Assembly: GCA_964554485.1 (NCBI GenBank)
Contig: CAZKOX010000002.1
Coordinates: 1-64,000, forward strand
Length of the DNA stretch: 64,000 nt
Reading direction: 5' to 3'
DNA from: JBBQBM01 sp964554485
GTDB taxonomy: Bacteria > Patescibacteriota > Saccharimonadia > Saccharimonadales > JAGQMS01
Shown: positions 10,818 through 20,562 of the stretch, one piece after another
How the letters are laid out: the number at the start of each line of letters is the position of its first letter
How positions within the stretch are numbered: position 1 is the first letter of the stretch
Made by a program: the position numbers and the translations under genes
Notes under the pieces: model-generated
Databases searched by the model: none
The model's input: the letters and a program-made list of their open reading frames with translations, nothing else
What the model was told of the DNA's origin: nothing

Positions 10818-11630
10818 ATGCAGACTAATTTTGTTGTATCGATAGTCATCGGTTCGTATAACCGACTAGACTACTTAAAGTCCACTATTGAAACCACTCG
10901 TAATGACCTGGTAGGAGTGGCGCATGAAATTATCATTGTCGATGGTGGCTCAACTGACGGAACGATCGATTGGCTAACTAAACAAAAAGATATTATTAGC
11001 ATAATCCAGCATAATCGCGGTGAATGGCTTGGCAAGAAAATTGAACGAAAAAGCTGGGGCTATTTTATGAATCTTGGTTTTAGAGCAGCAAGTGGAAAAT
11101 ACATATGTATGCTCAGTGACGACTGCCTTGTTATACCTGGAGCAATAAAAAACGGCATAAAACTTTTTGATAAAAAGCTAAAGGCTGGAGACAAAATTGG
11201 TGCTATAGCTTTTTTTTGGCGAAATTGGCCGGAGCAAGAAAAATATTGGGTTGGCCTAGCATGGGGCGAAAGAATATTTGTTAACCATGGTCTTTATCTG
11301 CGTGAAGCCCTTCAAAAAGTAGACTTCATCGATGATAAAAATTTCTTTTTCTACCATGCCGATGGCGACTTAAGCTTACGGCTATGGGACGCAGATTATG
11401 AGTGCATCGCTTCACCAGACTCATTCATTGAGCATTACTCTGACGCCAATACCGAAGTCCGAGCCACCAATATGGAAAGACAAAAAAAAGATTGGGCTAC
11501 TTACAAAAAACGTTGGGAACATTTAAAAATGCCCACTAAAGATTGGCTTGAAAAAACATTTACCGATTCGTCACACACAGCGAAGAGGCACTGGCAAAAA
11601 AGAAAGTTATTAAAGGGGATATTTAAATGA
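10818..11630 (+). CDS. Family 2 glycosyltransferase
   Basis: A 270-residue GT-A enzyme. VVSIVIGSYNRLDYLKSTIE opens the fold, IIIVDGGSTDGTIDWL gives the first acidic motif, and ASGKYICMLSDDCLVIPGA contains the second (SDD). FFYHADGDLSLRLWDA near residue 180 matches the C-terminal acceptor/catalytic-base region. No membrane helices are seen, so it is a cytosolic transferase. It is coupled to the following methyltransferase by a 4-nt overlap, which hints that the two act in sequence on the same chain. Sugar specificity is unknown. Confidence 0.86.
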   Translation: MQTNFVVSIVIGSYNRLDYLKSTIETTRNDLVGVAHEIIIVDGGSTDGTIDWLTKQKDIISIIQHNRGEWLGKKIERKSWGYFMNLGFRAASGKYICMLSDDCLVIPGAIKNGIKLFDKKLKAGDKIGAIAFFWRNWPEQEKYWVGLAWGERIFVNHGLYLREALQKVDFIDDKNFFFYHADGDLSLRLWDADYECIASPDSFIEHYSDANTEVRATNMERQKKDWATYKKRWEHLKMPTKDWLEKTFTDSSHTAKRHWQKRKLLKGIFK

Positions 11631-12277
11631 AGTTGCACCTAGGTTGTGGTCAGGTTTATCTGGATGGATATATTAACATTGACTACCCACTTGATAAACA
11701 TACCGTTCAAGAAAAAAGTGTCGCTGACGAATTCCATGACTTAACCAAGCTCAGGTATAAACGCAAGACCGTTGACGAGGTTAGATTGCATCATGTATAC
11801 GAACATTTTCCTCGACACGTAGCCTTTGGCTTGTTGGCTGCATGGCATACGTGGCTCAAACGAGGAGGCAAAGTCCATATAGAGGTACCGGATTTTGATG
11901 AGAGCGCCAAACTAGCGATCGATTCCAAGTTGCCTGACCGTGATAGAAAAGTAGCTCTGCGTCATATATTCGGTAGTAATGAGGCGCCTTGGGCGACACA
12001 TTATGAGGGTTGGTCGGCAGAAAGGCTTAGTGAAGTATTGTCTCTGCTGGGCTTTAAATCTATCAAGATAGAAAAAACATCCTACTTAGCAACCCGTAAC
12101 GTTATAGTCACTGCGAAGAAAGGTCTGCTTGAACTCGATCATAAAAAAGCTCGCAATCTCGCCAGAAAATATCTAGTTAATTTTACTCTAGATGATAGTG
12201 ACTTTGAAGTTTCATTGCTTGAAATCTGGTTAAAAGAATTTGATAAACAGTTTAAAACAGGAACTACCGCCAAGTGA
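11627..12277 (+). CDS. SAM-dependent methyltransferase-like protein of glycan clusters
   Basis: A 216-residue protein beginning KLHLGCGQVYLDGYINIDYP, the motif I pattern of methyltransferase-like proteins common in polysaccharide clusters. VRLHHVYEHFPRHVAFGLL is the post-I region and GGKVHIEVPDFDESAKLA the motif III region. The final 60 residues are helical and charged. It overlaps the GT2 genes on both sides by 4 nt. It may methylate a sugar hydroxyl; the substrate cannot be deduced. Confidence 0.75.
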   Translation: MKLHLGCGQVYLDGYINIDYPLDKHTVQEKSVADEFHDLTKLRYKRKTVDEVRLHHVYEHFPRHVAFGLLAAWHTWLKRGGKVHIEVPDFDESAKLAIDSKLPDRDRKVALRHIFGSNEAPWATHYEGWSAERLSEVLSLLGFKSIKIEKTSYLATRNVIVTAKKGLLELDHKKARNLARKYLVNFTLDDSDFEVSLLEIWLKEFDKQFKTGTTAK

Positions 12278-14031
12278 AAGTAAGCGTTATTATACCCACA
12301 TATAATCGTGCCGGCTTTATCGCCGAAGCAATAGAAAGCGTGCTTAAGCAGCGAGGTCATAAGCATAGTATAGAGATTATTGTTGTGGATGATGGTTCGA
12401 CTGATGACACTAGTAAAGTTGTAAAAAAATTTGGCGACAAAGTAAAGTACCTTAAAATCCCACATTCTGGCAAACCGGCAGTTCCTCGTAATATTGGTAT
12501 TAAGGCCGCTACTGGCGAGCTGATAGCTTTCCAGGATTCAGATGATCTTTGGCACAAAGATAAACTAGCGAAACAGATTCCTTTGTTCAAAGACGAAAAG
12601 GTAGTGTTGTCTTATGGTAATGCTGAGATAATGCAAGCCGATGGCTCGCCCACTGGCGTATTGGTTGTTGAAGAAAAGGGTCTGAGAAACGGCAAAACCT
12701 TTGCAACGCTTATAAAAGGTAACTTAGTATCAACTCTAACTGTTGTTGCTCGAAAGTCTGCAATCGAAGAAGTAAACTTTTTTGATGAAGCAGACGATCT
12801 GAGAGCAGTAGAAGATTATGCTCTTTGGCTAAAAATAATAGCTAGGTTTCCAGCAGGAATAAGAGTCCTCCCCGACACGTTAGCGTATTACCGAACCCAT
12901 GACTCCAACATTAGTAGAACTAACCCACTTGAAGCGATAGAACAATTGTTAGCGGTTTTTAACCATCTCTGGCTTAGCGGTATTAGTATCGGCCAGCTTA
13001 AGATGGTAGAGAGTCGCCTTCAGGAACTCCATGAAGGTTGGGGAAGAATCATGAACGAGTTTTATTCTTTCGAACAACCAACTATCTCCGTAGTAATGAG
13101 TGTGTATAATGGCGGCGAGCATTTAAAAACAGCTATTCAGAGCATTCTTAAGCAAACTTACCATAACTTTGAGTTTATTATTATTGACGATGGATCATCG
13201 GACGATTCTTTTAGTACTATATCCAAATTTAAGGACAGACGAATTAGACTTGTCCGCCAAACTAATCACGGTCTGGTCTACTCACTTAATAAGGGTGTAA
13301 AGCTAGCCCGTGGTCGCTTTATTGCACGCCAGGATGCCGACGATATATCTATGCCTACACGATTTGAAAAACTTGTTTCTGCTATAACCGCTAACGACCG
13401 GATGGGCCTGGTAGGCACTTTCTTCACCTATATCGACGAGAAGACAAGCCAACCATCGATAACAATTACATCTGTCACCAAACACCTTGACTTGCGTCGT
13501 TCATTTTATATCACCAACCCGTTTGCGCACGGCTCTACGCTAATCCGTAAAGACGCTATTGTTAACGCTGGGGGGTATTCCGATAAGTACGGACCGACCG
13601 AGGATGTTGAGCTATGGCGACGATTGGCCGAAAACTGGGAGTTGGGTATAGTTCCCGAACCGTTGTACTGGTATCGTATTAATCCAAACGGCATATCTCA
13701 CAAGAAACAAAGCTCCCAACATAAATTTGCCGCGAAAATAATTGCTGAACAATGGCGACGTCCGTTTTTATATAAAGGCTACCGCGCAATTGTCAAGGAT
13801 GCTGAATATTACCGCAGGCTACCCTCTCCTTTTGCGGAGCAGGTATATCATCAATACATAAATGAGCAGTTTGTGATTGCGATGGGATGTTTTGCGCGTC
13901 GAAAGTATAGAGCAGGACTTGTTACCTATATAGCGACCTGTAGATTGGATCCCAGCAAGGCGACCCAGTTAATCCGTCCGGTAGTCGGTAGGTTGGCGCG
14001 TCGTGTTGGACTTAGAAGGAGAAAAAGATGA
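12274..14031 (+). CDS. Tandem double-domain family 2 glycosyltransferase
   Basis: A 585-residue protein with two complete GT2 modules. Module 1 (about 1-250): VSVIIPTYNRAGFIAEAIES, IIVVDDGSTDDTS, and LIAFQDSDDLWHKDKL. Module 2 (about 265-500): ISVVMSVYNGGEHLKTAIQS, FIIIDDGSSDDSF, and FIARQDADDISMP. Both modules keep their acidic metal-binding motifs, so both should be active. This design resembles bifunctional polymerising transferases that alternate two linkages, which makes it a candidate repeat-unit polymerase or double-addition enzyme (inference). The last 80 residues are basic and may bind the membrane. The start is GTG 12274, overlapping the previous stop. Confidence 0.85.
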   Translation: MKVSVIIPTYNRAGFIAEAIESVLKQRGHKHSIEIIVVDDGSTDDTSKVVKKFGDKVKYLKIPHSGKPAVPRNIGIKAATGELIAFQDSDDLWHKDKLAKQIPLFKDEKVVLSYGNAEIMQADGSPTGVLVVEEKGLRNGKTFATLIKGNLVSTLTVVARKSAIEEVNFFDEADDLRAVEDYALWLKIIARFPAGIRVLPDTLAYYRTHDSNISRTNPLEAIEQLLAVFNHLWLSGISIGQLKMVESRLQELHEGWGRIMNEFYSFEQPTISVVMSVYNGGEHLKTAIQSILKQTYHNFEFIIIDDGSSDDSFSTISKFKDRRIRLVRQTNHGLVYSLNKGVKLARGRFIARQDADDISMPTRFEKLVSAITANDRMGLVGTFFTYIDEKTSQPSITITSVTKHLDLRRSFYITNPFAHGSTLIRKDAIVNAGGYSDKYGPTEDVELWRRLAENWELGIVPEPLYWYRINPNGISHKKQSSQHKFAAKIIAEQWRRPFLYKGYRAIVKDAEYYRRLPSPFAEQVYHQYINEQFVIAMGCFARRKYRAGLVTYIATCRLDPSKATQLIRPVVGRLARRVGLRRRKR

Positions 14032-15236
14032 AAATACTACACGCGGTTGAGTCTTACTTCCCGTCGGTTAGTGGTGCGCCAGAGGTTGTGCGACATTTGA
14101 GCGAACGGATGGTAAAAGCCGGTCACGACGTAACTATCGCCACCCGTAAACTGCCTAATCGAAAGAGTCTTATTCATAATGGCGTGAAGATTGTTGAATT
14201 TAATATTCGTCCAACCAGCCCTTTGGGGATGAGTACTGTTACTGGATTAGCTGGCGATACAAAAAAGTATCAAGACTTTTTAATAAACAAAAAATTTGAC
14301 GTAATTATGACCTACGCCGCACAGCAGTGGACAACAGATTTAATGCTTCCGGTACTAGATAAAATCAAAGCTAAGAAAGTAATCGTACCATGTGGCTATT
14401 CAGGTTTATACGATCCAATGTACAAACAATACTTCAAAGAACTTCCTGCCTACCTACGTAAATTCGATGCTTCTGTTTACCTGTCCAACGATTATCGTGA
14501 CATTAATTTCGCACGAAAAAATAAATTGAAAAATATTAATCTGATTGCTAATGGCGCAGACGAAAATGAGTTCGCAGAGATTCCAAGTGATGAACAAAAA
14601 GAAAAGCTACGAAAGAAATACGGCATCAAAGGCCTAATGTTAATGATGATCGGCAATTACACCGGCGAAAAAGGACACGCAGAGTTAATCGCCATCCTAA
14701 AGCGCCTTCCTGTAAGAAATGTAACGTTGGTTAGTGCCGGCGCATCTACGCCAGGCGTGGGTAGCTATGATATGTTTAAGTCTCAGGCTGATTTAATAAA
14801 TAGTAAAAAAGATTTTTTAGCAAAAAAGATAATAATGGTAGAAGGCTCTAACAGAAAACTGATCTTACAAATGTTAAAGTGCGCAGACTTGTTTACATTC
14901 TTATCGAACATCGAAGCAAGCCCTCTTGTACTTTATGAGGCAAACGCAGCTGGCGTACCATTCTTAGCAACTGCCGCAGGAAACAGCGCCGAAATAGCTA
15001 AATGGACAGGTGGCGGTGTAATAGTAAAGACAAGGCCTATTCAAAATGGACGTGTCCGTGCAGATTTAAAAGATGCTCTTTGGCAGATCACAAAACTTGC
15101 TTACAGCCCAAGACGGCGCAGACGCTTAGGGGCGACAGGCAGAAATACGTGGCAGAAGAAATATACTTGGGAGAAGTTAACCAATCAGTATTTAGACCTA
15201 TACAAAAGTTTGTTAGGTCGAGGAAAGAATAATTAG
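14028..15236 (+). CDS. Family 4 glycosyltransferase
   Basis: A 402-residue GT-B protein. ILHAVESYFPSVSGAPEVVRHL is the typical N-terminal donor/acceptor loop of GT4. LMMIGNYTGEKGHAELIAIL is the inter-domain nucleotide loop. LFTFLSNIEASPLVLYEANAAG replaces the classic E-x7-E with ASPLVLYEA, keeping the second Glu. Overlaps the tandem GT2 by four bases and is separated from the fucosyltransferase by one base. A retaining enzyme of unknown sugar specificity. Confidence 0.85.
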   Translation: MKILHAVESYFPSVSGAPEVVRHLSERMVKAGHDVTIATRKLPNRKSLIHNGVKIVEFNIRPTSPLGMSTVTGLAGDTKKYQDFLINKKFDVIMTYAAQQWTTDLMLPVLDKIKAKKVIVPCGYSGLYDPMYKQYFKELPAYLRKFDASVYLSNDYRDINFARKNKLKNINLIANGADENEFAEIPSDEQKEKLRKKYGIKGLMLMMIGNYTGEKGHAELIAILKRLPVRNVTLVSAGASTPGVGSYDMFKSQADLINSKKDFLAKKIIMVEGSNRKLILQMLKCADLFTFLSNIEASPLVLYEANAAGVPFLATAAGNSAEIAKWTGGGVIVKTRPIQNGRVRADLKDALWQITKLAYSPRRRRRLGATGRNTWQKKYTWEKLTNQYLDLYKSLLGRGKNN

Positions 15237-15237
15237 A

Positions 15238-16131
15238 ATGATTATAGTTAAGTTAATGGGCGGGCACAGCAACCAACTTTTTCAATACGCCACCGGAAGA
15301 CGACTAGCAAAAAAGCGAGGAGTTGAATTAAAACTTGATATTACTTCGTTTGACAACATGGCTCCGCAAGACACACCAAGAGAATATGAACTGAGTTGCT
15401 ATCCTCTAAATGCTAGCATCGCTAGCAATAAAGACCTTGCAATAATTGAACCAAATGATTATTCGACTAGTTTAGTCAAAAGAATAAAACATAAACTAAA
15501 TATTGGACATGAGCTTCGTATATTTGGTGAAGTCGGCACAACATTCAACAAGTCAGTATTATCGGCTCCGAGGAATACATACTTGGTGGGCTGGTGGCAG
15601 AATGAACGATATTTTAACGATATTCGGGATGACTTAATCAAAGATTTCGAACCAACCACACCACTATCCAAAACAAATGAGAGAATAATAAAAAAAATAC
15701 AATCAACAGAATCAATCTGGTTACACGTGCGTAGAGGTGACTATATCACAAATAAACACGCCAACGCATTCCACGGCTTTACGGGTATTGAGTATTATAA
15801 GAAAGCACTCCAGGCTGTGGTTAAGAGAATCCCGAAAGACCGACGCGAAAATATAGAACTTTTTGTATGTTCAAATGATATTGCATGGTGCAAAAAAAAT
15901 CTTAAACTCCCCTATCCCATCACATACATAGAGAACGAGCTTGGTTCGGATGATATGCGCGTTGCAAAACATTGCAAGCATGACATTCTAGCCAATAGTA
16001 CTTTTAGTTGGTGGGGTGCATGGCTCAATGAAAATCCAAATAAGGTCGTTATCGCTCCTAAGATTTGGTTCCAAGATAAAAAAGCAAACTCAGAGACAGA
16101 AATTATTCCTTCTAGCTGGATTCGTATATGA
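15238..16131 (+). CDS. GT11-type alpha-1,2-fucosyltransferase
   Basis: A 297-residue GT11 enzyme. Motif MGGHSNQLFQYATGRRLA at the N-terminus and WLHVRRGDYITNK near residue 161 (HxRRGDY binds GDP-fucose) are diagnostic, and HDILANSTFSWWGAWLN near 248 completes the family pattern. It would transfer L-fucose from GDP-fucose, whose synthesis is encoded by gmd and fcl in this window, to a galactose-type acceptor. Length is normal. One-base spacing to the previous gene and a 4-nt overlap with the next show operon membership. Family assignment is firm; alpha-1,2 regiochemistry follows from family knowledge. Confidence 0.9.
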   Translation: MIIVKLMGGHSNQLFQYATGRRLAKKRGVELKLDITSFDNMAPQDTPREYELSCYPLNASIASNKDLAIIEPNDYSTSLVKRIKHKLNIGHELRIFGEVGTTFNKSVLSAPRNTYLVGWWQNERYFNDIRDDLIKDFEPTTPLSKTNERIIKKIQSTESIWLHVRRGDYITNKHANAFHGFTGIEYYKKALQAVVKRIPKDRRENIELFVCSNDIAWCKKNLKLPYPITYIENELGSDDMRVAKHCKHDILANSTFSWWGAWLNENPNKVVIAPKIWFQDKKANSETEIIPSSWIRI

Positions 16132-17255
16132 ATAAACGTGCACTTATTATACGTAACGCCTACTCATATGATTTTGGAGGCGCCGAGCGATATGTTGTTA
16201 ATCTAGGCTGCGAACTAAGAAGGAATGACTGGGAAGCGATAATAATATCTCGATCGGATAAAGTCCTGGAATACGCAAAAGAGAATCACATAAAAACTGT
16301 ACGTGGCTGGTGGTGGAGTAAGCAAAACTGGAGCGGAAAAAATATTGTTCTTCTTCCAATCTACATTGCCTGGCAGTTACTCATATTCTTTTGGTATTCT
16401 TACCAGATAATAAAGCTCCGGCCAACGGTCATCCACCCGCAAAGTCGAGATGATTTTATTACAGCAACATTAGCTGGGCGATTATTTAGAAAACGTGTTA
16501 TTTGGAGCGATCACGCTGACCTAAAATATGTATTTAAGAACATAGGTGTGTTTTATAAGAACCCGATAGGAAAGTTTATTTTTCTAATATCTAAGCATGT
16601 TTCAGGAATAGTTGTTGTATCAAAACGAGAACTATCTCTAATTAATGAGTCTACCTTCCCGCGAAGCCTCAATAATACAGTTCTGATATATAACGGAATT
16701 ACCGACAAAAAAATAAGCCCTAAGAGGAATTTCGATAAAACAATTACCGTGTTTGCTTTAACTTCTCGACTAGTAAAGACCAAGGGTATTGGTGAGATTA
16801 TCGAAGCTTCGAAAATGCTAGATAAGAATGGTTATGAGCACCGCATTATATTATTGGGTGAAGGTCCAGATGAAACGAAATTCAGAAAGCAGGCCGGTAA
16901 GTCCATTGTATTTATGGGATTCCCCGAAGATGCATTAAGTTATGTGGCTGGTGCCGATATTTTCGTGCACCCTAGCTACAATGAAGCATTTAGTCTTTCG
17001 CTCGTCGAAGCCGCGATGCTCGGCAAGCCTACAATCGCAACTGACGTAGGTGGCAATCCGGAAATTATCAAGAACGGAAGTACTGGAATCCTTATAGCGC
17101 CTAAAGATATAGATAGTCTCTATTCTGCACTGGAGGGAGCTATTAAAAACCCCAAAATGTTTGCAGAATACGGAAAAGCCTTAAGAAAAAGTTATGAAAA
17201 AGATTACCAGTTCGACAGAATAGTTAAAGAACAACTAATGCCTCTATATAATTAA
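16128..17255 (+). CDS. Family 4 glycosyltransferase
   Basis: A 375-residue GT-B enzyme. YDFGGAERYVVNLGCEL is the classic GGAE loop. VFALTSRLVKTKGIGEII is the glycine/lysine donor-phosphate loop, and FVHPSYNEAFSLSLVEAAMLGKP is the E-x7-E motif. TDVGGNPEIIKNGSTG also fits GT4. One internal hydrophobic stretch (IAWQLLIFFWYSYQII) near residue 85 may tether the enzyme to the membrane. Overlaps the fucosyltransferase by 4 nt. Confidence 0.9.
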   Translation: MNKRALIIRNAYSYDFGGAERYVVNLGCELRRNDWEAIIISRSDKVLEYAKENHIKTVRGWWWSKQNWSGKNIVLLPIYIAWQLLIFFWYSYQIIKLRPTVIHPQSRDDFITATLAGRLFRKRVIWSDHADLKYVFKNIGVFYKNPIGKFIFLISKHVSGIVVVSKRELSLINESTFPRSLNNTVLIYNGITDKKISPKRNFDKTITVFALTSRLVKTKGIGEIIEASKMLDKNGYEHRIILLGEGPDETKFRKQAGKSIVFMGFPEDALSYVAGADIFVHPSYNEAFSLSLVEAAMLGKPTIATDVGGNPEIIKNGSTGILIAPKDIDSLYSALEGAIKNPKMFAEYGKALRKSYEKDYQFDRIVKEQLMPLYN

Positions 17256-17259
17256 CAAG

Positions 17260-18351
17260 ATGAGAGTACTTGCAGATGTAGGCCCGATATACAATGGAGA
17301 GCTTACCGGAGTAGGATATTTTACAGACGAACTGCTTAAGCATCTCTCTGTTCATGTAGAACTCCACGGTTATGCATTTAACTTTGGTGGAAAAAAACAT
17401 ATCAAGCTCGACTTTCCCGTTGACGAACAGAGGCTTATTCCCGGTAAGCTGCTTACATACCCAAGGTACCTTAGGATTGATGTTCCGCTATCTATGTTCT
17501 TTGACACAAAAGACTACGATGTCGTGCTTGGAACAAACTTTCTCATTCCTCCTTGCGGCAAGATTGCAACCATTCCCTTTATTCACGACCTGAGTTTTAT
17601 AGATCATCCAGAATGGTCTCAAAGTCAAAATGCTTTCATACATCGAACTATGCTTCCAGGAACACTGAAACGTTCAGTTGCATTAATAACGATTTCAAAC
17701 TTTAGCGCACAGAGAATTCGAGAAATATATGATTATAAAAAACCTATTCTTGTTATAAACATACCTCCGAAGAAATCTCTAGCTAAGCAAACACTCCCCA
17801 ATAGCGGTGAATTATTGCCAGAAAAGTTCTTTCTATTTGTCGGAACAATAGAGCCCCGAAAGAATCTAAAAACACTCATTGATGCATATACCGCACTACC
17901 CGAAAACACACAAGCAGAATACAAACTAGTGTTAGCCGGTAAGCCTGGATGGGATGCACAAATAGTGGAACGGCTGAAGTCAGGTGAAAATAAGAACTTA
18001 GTGTATCTAGATTATGTATCAGAAGGTGAGCGAAACTGGTTATATAAAAACTCAATCGCCACGATTCTTCCTAGTCACTACGAAGGTTTTGGTATGACCA
18101 TACTCGAAGCTCTTGATTCTGGATCTCCAACTATCACAAGTGACATTCCGCCACACAGAGAGATTCTTGGAAGTAGTGGCGCATACTTTGATTGTTTAGA
18201 TACAGTAACGCTTACCGGTTTACTTACTTCTTTTATAAATCCCGCAATCCGAAAGAAAGCCCTTTCTGATCAAAGCAAAATATTGAGTGACTATAGTTGG
18301 AAAAAAACAGCTAAGCAGGTGTACGACTTTTTACGAGACATAGTTGCTTGA
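17260..18351 (+). CDS. Family 4 glycosyltransferase, mannosyltransferase-like
   Basis: A 363-residue GT-B protein of the WbaZ/mannosyltransferase-like GT4 group: GELTGVGYFTDELLKHL start, FIHDLSFIDHPEWS, FLFVGTIEPRKNLKTLIDAY and ILPSHYEGFGMTILEALDSG with the E-x7-E motif. It resembles the gene at 19468 in both motif set and length, so the two may be paralogues. Four bases separate it from the preceding gene. It is the last plus-strand gene before gmd. Mannose would be a reasonable donor because GDP-mannose feeds the fucose branch, but this is inference. Confidence 0.87.
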   Translation: MRVLADVGPIYNGELTGVGYFTDELLKHLSVHVELHGYAFNFGGKKHIKLDFPVDEQRLIPGKLLTYPRYLRIDVPLSMFFDTKDYDVVLGTNFLIPPCGKIATIPFIHDLSFIDHPEWSQSQNAFIHRTMLPGTLKRSVALITISNFSAQRIREIYDYKKPILVINIPPKKSLAKQTLPNSGELLPEKFFLFVGTIEPRKNLKTLIDAYTALPENTQAEYKLVLAGKPGWDAQIVERLKSGENKNLVYLDYVSEGERNWLYKNSIATILPSHYEGFGMTILEALDSGSPTITSDIPPHREILGSSGAYFDCLDTVTLTGLLTSFINPAIRKKALSDQSKILSDYSWKKTAKQVYDFLRDIVA

Positions 18352-18359
18352 GATATTTA

Positions 18360-19382
18360 CTACTGTTCTAGCTTGCGCTGCCTCGCAGTACCGTTCATCG
18401 TTTCTTTTAACGCTTTGATGTCTTCATCAACCATCAACTTCGCAAGATCTTCAAATGTAGTTTTAGGACTCCATCCTAGGTTTTTCTTAGCTTTTGAGTA
18501 ATCACCTATCAACAAATCAACCTCAGCTGGTCTATAGTATCTCTGGTCAATCTCAACATACTTTTTCCAATCAAGTTTTGCGTGCCCGAATGCTACATCC
18601 AAGAATTCACGTATCGTGTGCGTCTCATTTGTTGCTATAACATAGTCATCTGGTTTGTCCTGTTGGAGCATTAACCACATTGCTTCGACGTATTCTTTAG
18701 CGTAGCCCCAGTCTCGTTTAGAGTCTAGGTTTCCTAGATATAGCTTATCTTGTAGCCCGGCTTGAATATGCGCAACTGCTTGGGTTATTTTTCTTGTTAC
18801 GAAAGTCTCACCACGTCTTGGCGATTCATGATTGAACAGTATTCCTGAGCAAGCAAACATATCATAACTTTCACGATAGTTAACTGTTATCCAATGTGCA
18901 TAAAGCTTTGCTACCGCATATGGTGATCTTGGATAGAATGGGGTGGTTTCGGTTTGCGGTACAGCCTGCACTTTACCAAACATCTCACTTGAAGATGCTT
19001 GATAGAACTTTGTATCCTTTAGCCCGACTTTTCTCATAGCCTCTAGAATTCTTACCGCTCCAAGAGCAGTAACATCCCCTGTGTATTCTGGTATATCAAA
19101 CGATACCCTTACGTGGCTCTGAGCTGCCAAGTTGTATATTTCATCGGGTTTCACATCCGACAAAATGCCTTGGAGTGAGTTAGCGTCTGTTAGGTCTCCA
19201 TATATTAGCTTTAATTTAGCTCCCTTTTCATGTGGGTCATGGTAAATGTCTTCTAGTCTGTCGGTATTGAAGGTGCTGGCGCGCCGTATTATCCCATATA
19301 CTTCATAACCTTTTTCTAGTAACAGTTCTGCAAGATAACTACCGTCCTGACCAGTAATCCCTGTAATTAAAGCTTTTTTCAA
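18360..19382 (-). CDS. gmd: GDP-mannose 4,6-dehydratase
   Basis: About 340 residues, NADP-dependent. [19 protein letters not shown] is the nucleotide-binding motif with the Gmd-specific [31 protein letters not shown], and [15 protein letters not shown] (Tyr-x3-Lys) are all diagnostic. It makes GDP-4-keto-6-deoxymannose, the substrate of fcl at 2430. The start is placed at TTG 19382, not the in-frame ATG 19409. A TAAAAT box ends directly at that ATG, so the message begins inside the upstream codons, and AGAGGAG sits 8 nt before the TTG. The gene lies opposite to the main glycan run, so the two fucose enzymes are expressed separately. Confidence 0.94.
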   Translation of the reverse strand: MKKALITGITGQDGSYLAELLLEKGYEVYGIIRRASTFNTDRLEDIYHDPHEKGAKLKLIYGDLTDANSLQGILSDVKPDEIYNLAAQSHVRVSFDIPEYTGDVTALGAVRILEAMRKVGLKDTKFYQASSSEMFGKVQAVPQTETTPFYPRSPYAVAKLYAHWITVNYRESYDMFACSGILFNHESPRRGETFVTRKITQAVAHIQAGLQDKLYLGNLDSKRDWGYAKEYVEAMWLMLQQDKPDDYVIATNETHTIREFLDVAFGHAKLDWKKYVEIDQRYYRPAEVDLLIGDYSKAKKNLGWSPKTTFEDLAKLMVDEDIKALKETMNGTARQRKLEQ

Positions 19383-19450
19383 TCTACAGACTCCTCTTAT
19401 TGTCCTCATATTTTAACATGCGCTATCTTCTTAAAGGCAAGTTAGTCTAT

Positions 19451-19456
19451 TATATT
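19451..19456 (+). promoter_or_regulatory. Probable -10 box before the distal GT4 gene
   Basis: TATATT ends 11 nt before the ATG at 19468, with no Shine-Dalgarno sequence. It is divergent from the gmd promoter within about 60 bp. Confidence 0.4.
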
Positions 19457-19467
19457 TACTAAGAACT

Positions 19468-20562
19468 ATGAAAATAATAATTGATGCACGAATATCTGGA
19501 ACGAGTACTGGTCGTTATGTCGACAAGCTAATCGAATATCTCTACAAAATTAATCCTAGTTTAGAATTAATTATCCTGACCAAGACTCCTCGAATAGACT
19601 TTATGAAAAAGATTGCACCGAATTATGAAGTTAAAGAATGCAATATAAAAGAATTTAGCGTTGCAGAGCAAACCGGTTTTAATAAACTACTTCGTTCTTT
19701 AAAAGCCGATCTTGTTCATTTTCCTATGGTTCAGCAACCGTTTCTATATAGAAAACCGGCAGTCACGAGCATGCTTGATCTAACAACAACCAGATTCAAA
19801 AACCCATCCAAGAATTCCTTGGTCTTCACTACAAAACAAATGGTCTACAAATATCTAAATCGTGTAGTGGCAAAACGCTCCAACCAAATAATTACAATCA
19901 GTAACTATGTCAAAAATGAGTTAGTAAAGATTTATTCATTGCCGCCCGAAAAAATAACCACAACATACTGCGCGGCTGATCACATTCCCGATAATCCAGA
20001 ACCTATAAATGAACTAAAAGGCCAGGAATTCATTATGTACGTGGGGCGACCGCAGCCACATAAAAATCTTTCACGACTGATTGATGCTTTTGAATTACTC
20101 AAAACAAAACACCCAAAATTAAAATTAGTATTGGCTGGCAAGAAGGATGTTTTATTTTTACAACATGAAGAAAGGGTAGTAAAGCTTGGACTAAAAGATG
20201 CTGTGTTCTTTACGGACTTTGTTTCTGAAGGACAGCTACGTTGGCTTTACGAAAACTGCCAGGCTTATGTCTTCCCTTCTCTAAGCGAAGGTTTTGGCTT
20301 ACCGGGGCTTGAAGCCATGATTCATGGTGCGCCAGTAGTTTCTAGCAACGCTACTTGCCTACCAGAAATATACGGTCATGCGGCACATTATTTTAGTCCG
20401 CATAGCACCAAAGAAATGGCAGAAAAAATCGATGAAGTACTTAGTAACAAGGCACTCCGCTCACGGCTAATTAAGCAGGGTCGCCATCAGGTCAAACGTT
20501 ACTCCTGGACACAAATGGCCAAGCAAACTCTAAAGGTCTACGAAAAGGTCCTTAGTCTTTAA
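19468..20562 (+). CDS. Family 4 glycosyltransferase, mannosyltransferase-like
   Basis: A 364-residue GT-B enzyme of the same subgroup as the one at 17260: ARISGTSTGRYVDKLIEYL, MLDLTTTRF, FIMYVGRPQPHKNLSRLIDAF and VFPSLSEGFGLPGLEAMIHG (E-x7-E). It is transcribed from its own promoter and its last 11 bases overlap the end of the convergent cutinase-like gene. It probably adds a sugar to the same glycan. Donor is unknown. Confidence 0.87.
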   Translation: MKIIIDARISGTSTGRYVDKLIEYLYKINPSLELIILTKTPRIDFMKKIAPNYEVKECNIKEFSVAEQTGFNKLLRSLKADLVHFPMVQQPFLYRKPAVTSMLDLTTTRFKNPSKNSLVFTTKQMVYKYLNRVVAKRSNQIITISNYVKNELVKIYSLPPEKITTTYCAADHIPDNPEPINELKGQEFIMYVGRPQPHKNLSRLIDAFELLKTKHPKLKLVLAGKKDVLFLQHEERVVKLGLKDAVFFTDFVSEGQLRWLYENCQAYVFPSLSEGFGLPGLEAMIHGAPVVSSNATCLPEIYGHAAHYFSPHSTKEMAEKIDEVLSNKALRSRLIKQGRHQVKRYSWTQMAKQTLKVYEKVLSL